Part shown: one piece after another, positions 59,900 through 64,000 of the stretch
Position numbering within the stretch: position 1 is the stretch's first letter
Layout of the letters: each line of letters starts with the position of its first letter
Assembly (NCBI RefSeq): GCF_026213295.1
Contig: NC_079427.1
Location: 29,861,602 to 29,925,601, forward strand
DNA: 64,000 nucleotides
Source of the DNA: Gadus chalcogrammus
Taxonomy: Eukaryota; Chordata; Actinopteri; Gadiformes; Gadidae
Direction of reading: 5' to 3'
Made by a program: the position numbers and the translations under genes
The notes under the pieces: model-generated
Told to the model about the DNA's origin: nothing
The model's database searches: none
Seen by the model: the letters and a program-made list of their open reading frames with translations, nothing else

Positions 59900-60601
59900 A
59901 AAATTGCAATTCTGAATATAACACGAGAAAGAAAACGGTTCTTGCTTAAATGTGCTTGCGACTAAAAGCCCTCTCTCATCCGAGTTGGATGGTAACAAGC
60001 ATTACTTCTTGTTGTCACCTCTCTATGTGATTTTGACTTTGTCCCGACCTTGAAGCAGCCGACTGGACACAGGGCGGACGCCGCGGCGGCTTCCAGTCTG
60101 TTGTCGTTTGCCATTAGCTTCGTATTAGTCCTGAAGATCTGTGGACTGACCTCTCGTCAAATCATTTACTGCAATGAATCAATTGAGCCTGACACACACG
60201 CTGTATTAATCAGATGGCTGCCTGGGCTTAATGGCTCCACCCCACCCAGTGGAAGGAGAGTTAGAGAGACTGTTAGCAGGGGAAAATACTAAGTCGCCTG
60301 CAGGCTTTTCTGTACAGGATCAAGCAGAAAAAAAAGGGGTTCCTTTGCTGATGCAGGAGTGGAAGGGGCAGGAACCGAATCCTCCTGATGTGTGTTCGTC
60401 TGGGAAGCAATCAGCTGTTCTGTTGGACCTCACTGATGCTGCGTCGAGGTGCCGCCTGCCGTCTGTTGCACTGCGGCCATAGGTTATAAACCCTTCTGTC
60501 ATATCAGCCATGGTGGTCACCAAAATCACTGGTTATAAATGTGTTCTATGACCTTCGAGACAGTAATCTATGCTAATTTGTCACTGTTACTAAAGAGAGA
60601 G

Positions 60602-60657
<56 letters not shown>

Positions 60658-61020
60658 GCAATTTTATAGGCAACACCTATGCACTTAGCTCAGTGAAAAA
60701 TGTTTTAGATGTAATAGCAAATATATTTTGCATGAACATACCCTTATAGTCTTTGTTCCACTATAGCAAATTATATAAAATAGTTCACTTTCAGGGAGAC
60801 TTGGGCCTAACACAAAAGAACAACACACCAGAATAGGCCTGTTTAGTAAGCAGGATTTGATGCCGCATTCCTACACTTATAAAATGCAATTCAACGTGGA
60901 AGTAATCCAAGTATTCAGAATACAATACTCATGTTGAGTGATGAAACGGAATACGTTACATATTACATTTTTGGGCATGTATTCTGTATTCTGTAACTGG
61001 ATACATTTTAAAAGTAACCT
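59900..61020. other. No gene; GC-rich unique block and (TC)n
   Basis: 60,050-60,500 looks unique, with homeodomain-like words (GTATTAATCAG, ATTTACTGCAATGAATC) around 60,160-60,220, a possible conserved noncoding element. A 54-bp (TC)n follows at 60,602-60,655, directly preceded by a short GAGAGAGA, giving a small hairpin. Confidence 0.4.
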
Positions 61021-61024
61021 TCCC

Positions 61025-61251
61025 AACACTGCATATATAACACCACCCAGGTGTGGTGAAATAGGTAATACCACCCAGGTGTGGTGCAGCAGGTCATATA
61101 TAAAACCATCCAGGTGTTGTGCAGCAGGTCATATATTACACCAGCCAGATGTGGTGCAGCAGGTCATATATTTACTACCAAGATGTAGTGCAGCAGGTCA
61201 TATATAACACCACCCGGGTATGTGTGGATGTGGTGCAGCAGGTCATATATC
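61025..61251. repeat. Minisatellite, 34-38 bp unit
   Basis: About six units containing CACCCAGGTGTGGTGCAGCA and GGTCATATATAACACCA. Continues for one unit beyond the hAT MITE (61,965-61,990). Confidence 0.85.
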
Positions 61252-61964
61252 CAGTAGCGTACCGTGGGGTTTACAATATGCGCTACTGTATAACATCCAC
61301 AACAAGACAGTTGATCTTCAGCAACAACAATAGCGCACACACACACCACTTTGCATTACCGCAGATCTAGAGTAAACCTTTACCGGCCTAGGTTAGCCCA
61401 TCCAGCTTCGGTGTAGGTCTTCCTCTTGAAATCAAATCTATCTTCTCCCCAAACAATCTCCTAGAAAAAGGCAAACGAAGGAGATCAGAAACAGGATCGC
61501 TAGGTGCTGTGAAGGCGGTGGCCATAGTAGTTCACTATCAACTCTGAGTCTGAACCGCCAGCGATTCAGAATTCGCTGATGACATCACCGGGGGCCAGCG
61601 CCGGCATATTGCTGGGCCCTGGGGCCGTTCTATGACTACACATCAACATTTGATTGGCTGATTACACACGTCAGTCAAATTTAGTATCCAATGGGAGGTG
61701 GCAGCTTCAGCGAAAGGCTAGCAATACCTTTACTGCGGGCCCCCCGGTCCATGGAACCTAGCTGTGATGCGTTATTCAGCTGAGCTCAAAAAATAAAAAA
61801 CGGTTTATCTTCTGGAATTATGTTGTAAGTACTGAAAAAAATATGGAATTAAGATGCGTTCAGACACAAATTAATGTAATTTTGAAAAAAAGAATATATA
61901 GATAGATTTTGATTTTGACTGGGCCAGCAGAGAAGGCCCTGCTGGCCCTGACGGCCCCCCACTG
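61252..61964. mobile_element. hAT MITE with perfect 8-bp TSD, in the minisatellite
   Basis: Left end CAGTAGCGTACCGTGGGG and right end GACGGCCCCCCACTG are typical hAT termini with short imperfect inversion. They are flanked by the perfect 8-bp duplication CATATATC (61,244-61,251 and 61,965-61,972). 713 bp, noncoding. Inserted into a minisatellite unit that resumes after it. Confidence 0.9.
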
Positions 61965-61989
61965 CATATATCACACCACGCAGGTGTGT

Positions 61990-63100
61990 GGCGCATTTCG
62001 TATACAGCATCACTCATTATAACGCTCATAATTATTTTCGGGCTGAAATACTTAAAAAACGCCCCCTGCTTGTGGGACCGTCCAAAGACATGATAATGCT
62101 ATTGCCCCCTGTTGTGATATAATGGTACCAGCATAGCATTGAAAAGTCAAAGCTTATCCCAGGCCCCTTGTTGTGCTGCTTCAGTAACTACATACTGTCT
62201 TTGAAGTGGTTCAATTAGATATTTTTCTTCGCCCATCCAGCGCACCTCAGATGCAGCAAAATCGAACACTGTTTCTAACACATATAATTAGCTTTTAAAA
62301 TGATCTCATAGTGATCGTCTCAATTTTGCATGCGTGCGTGTTTGTGTATGTGTGTGTGGTTATTTACTCTCTAAAATATAAGATGAGAGACACTGTAAGA
62401 AAGAGTTAAAAAGCGTTATCATATACAAATCTATCATCAATAATTCAGTTCTCTTAACGCCTATAGAAGACCCTGCCACCAGACCCTGCTGTTATAAATT
62501 ACCCCAATGCATGTTGAAGGGTAAAGGGGTGGTGCCCGTATAGTAGAGATGTTCACATATGAGATTTCATGCCATTTCATAGTTTAGTGTCATTAGAGAA
62601 TTCAGAAGGATTCAGGATGAGATAAAAGTATGTTCTATATGATTGTATTCTTTAGTAGAGATGCTGGAATGAGTCCTAATATTAATAATAATCCATTGAA
62701 TTTATGTAGCATTTTTCTAGACACTCAAAGGCGCTTTAACAGTGAAGGGGGGACCTCACTTTACACTCAACCACTTGGGTGATGCAAGGCAGCCAATCTG
62801 CGCCAGAACGCTCACCACACACCAGCTTGACTCCTGGTTTACTTGTGTACCCGAGGGGCACAGCAGTACTGAGTGTATTGGAGCCAGGCGGTCGAAGGCT
62901 TCCTGAGGGGACACCTTCTTCAGGGTTTAGGGCTTTCCTTTTCTGTTGCATGAAGCACAAAATAATCTGTGTAAAACAAAAAGAATTCAAGCAATTTTCC
63001 AGAAGGCGTCTTAACACTCCCTCCGCTCAACCTCTGCTGGACTACTATGTATCCCCACATCACGACTCATTACAATGGGTGCCCGGTCATTCAGCGGTTC
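61990..63100. other. No gene; one interspersed-repeat tail
   Basis: At 62,695-62,800 the sequence AGCATTTTTCTAGACACTCA, AAGGCGCTTTAACAGTGAAG and GGGTGATGCAAGGCAGCC resembles a repeat tail frequent in fish genomes. The rest is AT-rich and unassigned. Confidence 0.45.
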
Positions 63101-63104
63101 AGCA

Positions 63105-63289
63105 CCCTGCGTGCTCCTGCGCACGAACGTTAATCTATTGAAGCGTGTTCCCGAGCACGATAGTCCGACTTTTTGCGTGTTACACAAAACGAAATGTAAA
63201 CCAATGCATTCTGAATGGGAGTGTTCTAAGACAATTAACGTGCTCCACAAAACGGTACGAGAGAGAGAGAAAGAGAGAGCGGGAGGGAC

Positions 63290-63340
<51 letters not shown>

Positions 63341-64000
63341 CTTCAGAAAGGGTGTGCGCAGATAGTACAGTGCACCCTAGTTATGTTTATGCCAAAACCT
63401 ATATATATAATTAGGCTGTGGAAATTGCAATAAGTTAAGAACACAACTTCGCACGTTGAGCACACAGCCGTGTGACTCGTTTATTTTGTAAAAAAGAAAA
63501 CCGGAAAACAAAGCGTGCTGAAGGTAAACAAATCCAGCATGGTCTGTGACGTCATGAGACGCACGTAATCCTTAGGGACCGCGATCCCTGAACCACCAAG
63601 AACGTAAATGACATGCAGTAAACAACAACACAATTGAAAGAACAACACATAACGAAATACTGTAGGTGAATTATGTTACAGTCACTACAAGGCTATAATT
63701 ATATTATTTAGCGTGTAATGAGACAATCTATAGCCAAATTGTCGAAGATGCCCGAGAATCTTCGGGGATATCAGCATGGGAAATCGGCGAATCAGACCCA
63801 TGAAGGGGGGGGGGGGACACGTTAGTTGAAGGGGGGGGGGGGGGGGGACACGTTTGTTGAGGGGGGGGGGGACACGTTTGTAGGGGGGGGGCACGCTCGA
63901 AAATGAGAGTTGGTTTTTATTGAACGCTCGACAACGAGAGTTGGTTTTTATTGAACGAGAGTTCAACACGGAACAGCTGCACGACACGATGGTCACGTCA
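63105..64000 (-). repeat. Family M, copy M5 (runs off the window)
   Basis: Nearly identical to 56,060-56,830, in the same orientation. It differs by about 120 bp present only here (63,124-63,246, which also occurs inverted in N2 at 59,743-59,860), a longer GA patch (63,262-63,339) and G-run lengths. The rest of the element lies beyond position 64,000. Confidence 0.85.

Overview
The window looks like teleost fish DNA. It carries fish-type L2/CR1 and RTE (Rex3-like) LINE fragments, Ty3/gypsy pieces, PIF/Harbinger, hAT, ISL2EU and TTAA-type DNA transposons, and an unusually dense set of (AC)n/(TG)n microsatellites. That microsatellite load would fit a gadid-like genome, but the order-level guess is weak. 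No host protein-coding gene, tRNA or rRNA could be supported, so this is a repeat-rich intergenic stretch.

Layout. 0-2.3 kb: first copy (M1) of a large mosaic repeat, here called family M. 2.5-5.4 kb: ISL2EU-type element with remnants of its two genes. 5.4-9.0 kb: old LINE tail, relic of a TTAA element, and a probable solo LTR split by a MITE. 9.8-10.4 kb: hAT MITE with perfect 8-bp target duplications. 11.5-12.5 kb: gutted Harbinger with a nested RTE piece. 13.9-14.3 kb: L2 3' end. 15.8-16.85 kb: long inverted repeat. 17-18.7 kb: tandem repeats. 18.8-20.3 kb: inverted-repeat element interrupted by a CR1/L2-type LINE. 20.5-24.4 kb: minus-strand gypsy element (LTR, gag, protease, RT scrap) interrupted by an L2 fragment. 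24.4-26.4 kb: family N element split by a Harbinger derivative. 26.45-28.45 kb: TTAA element containing a 1.3-kb palindrome. 28.9-30.3 kb: M2. 30.3-34.1 kb: 148-bp satellite in two inverted blocks. 34.1-35.1 kb: truncated hAT with a CGGBP1-like zinc-finger ORF. 35.1-38.8 kb: no genes. 38.8-43.1 kb: the best-preserved element, a two-gene Harbinger. 42.66-44.96 kb: exact 1,151-bp tandem duplication. 45-46.4 kb: M3 with a nested solo LTR. 46.8-47.4 kb: RTE fragment. 47.4-56 kb: mostly unassigned with microsatellites. 56-59.9 kb: M4 and N2. 61.0-62.0 kb: minisatellite with an inserted hAT MITE. 63.1 kb to the end: M5.

The only genes that look intact belong to the Harbinger at 38.8-43.1 kb. They are a HARBI1-like DDE transposase on the plus strand and a convergent, spliced MADF-domain protein on the minus strand; in this superfamily the DNA-binding partner normally works with the transposase. 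The most striking observation is at the 3' end of the transposase. Sixteen bases after the stop codon there is a sequence with every element of a replication-dependent histone mRNA 3' end: a 6-bp stem, UUUA loop, ACCCA flank and a purine-rich downstream element. The gene also has a compact CCAAT/TATA promoter. This suggests, without proving it, cell-cycle-coupled expression of the transposase.

Several insertions can be dated relative to each other because the window holds both filled and empty versions of the same site: the Harbinger in N1 versus N2, and the solo LTR in M3 versus M1/M2/M4.
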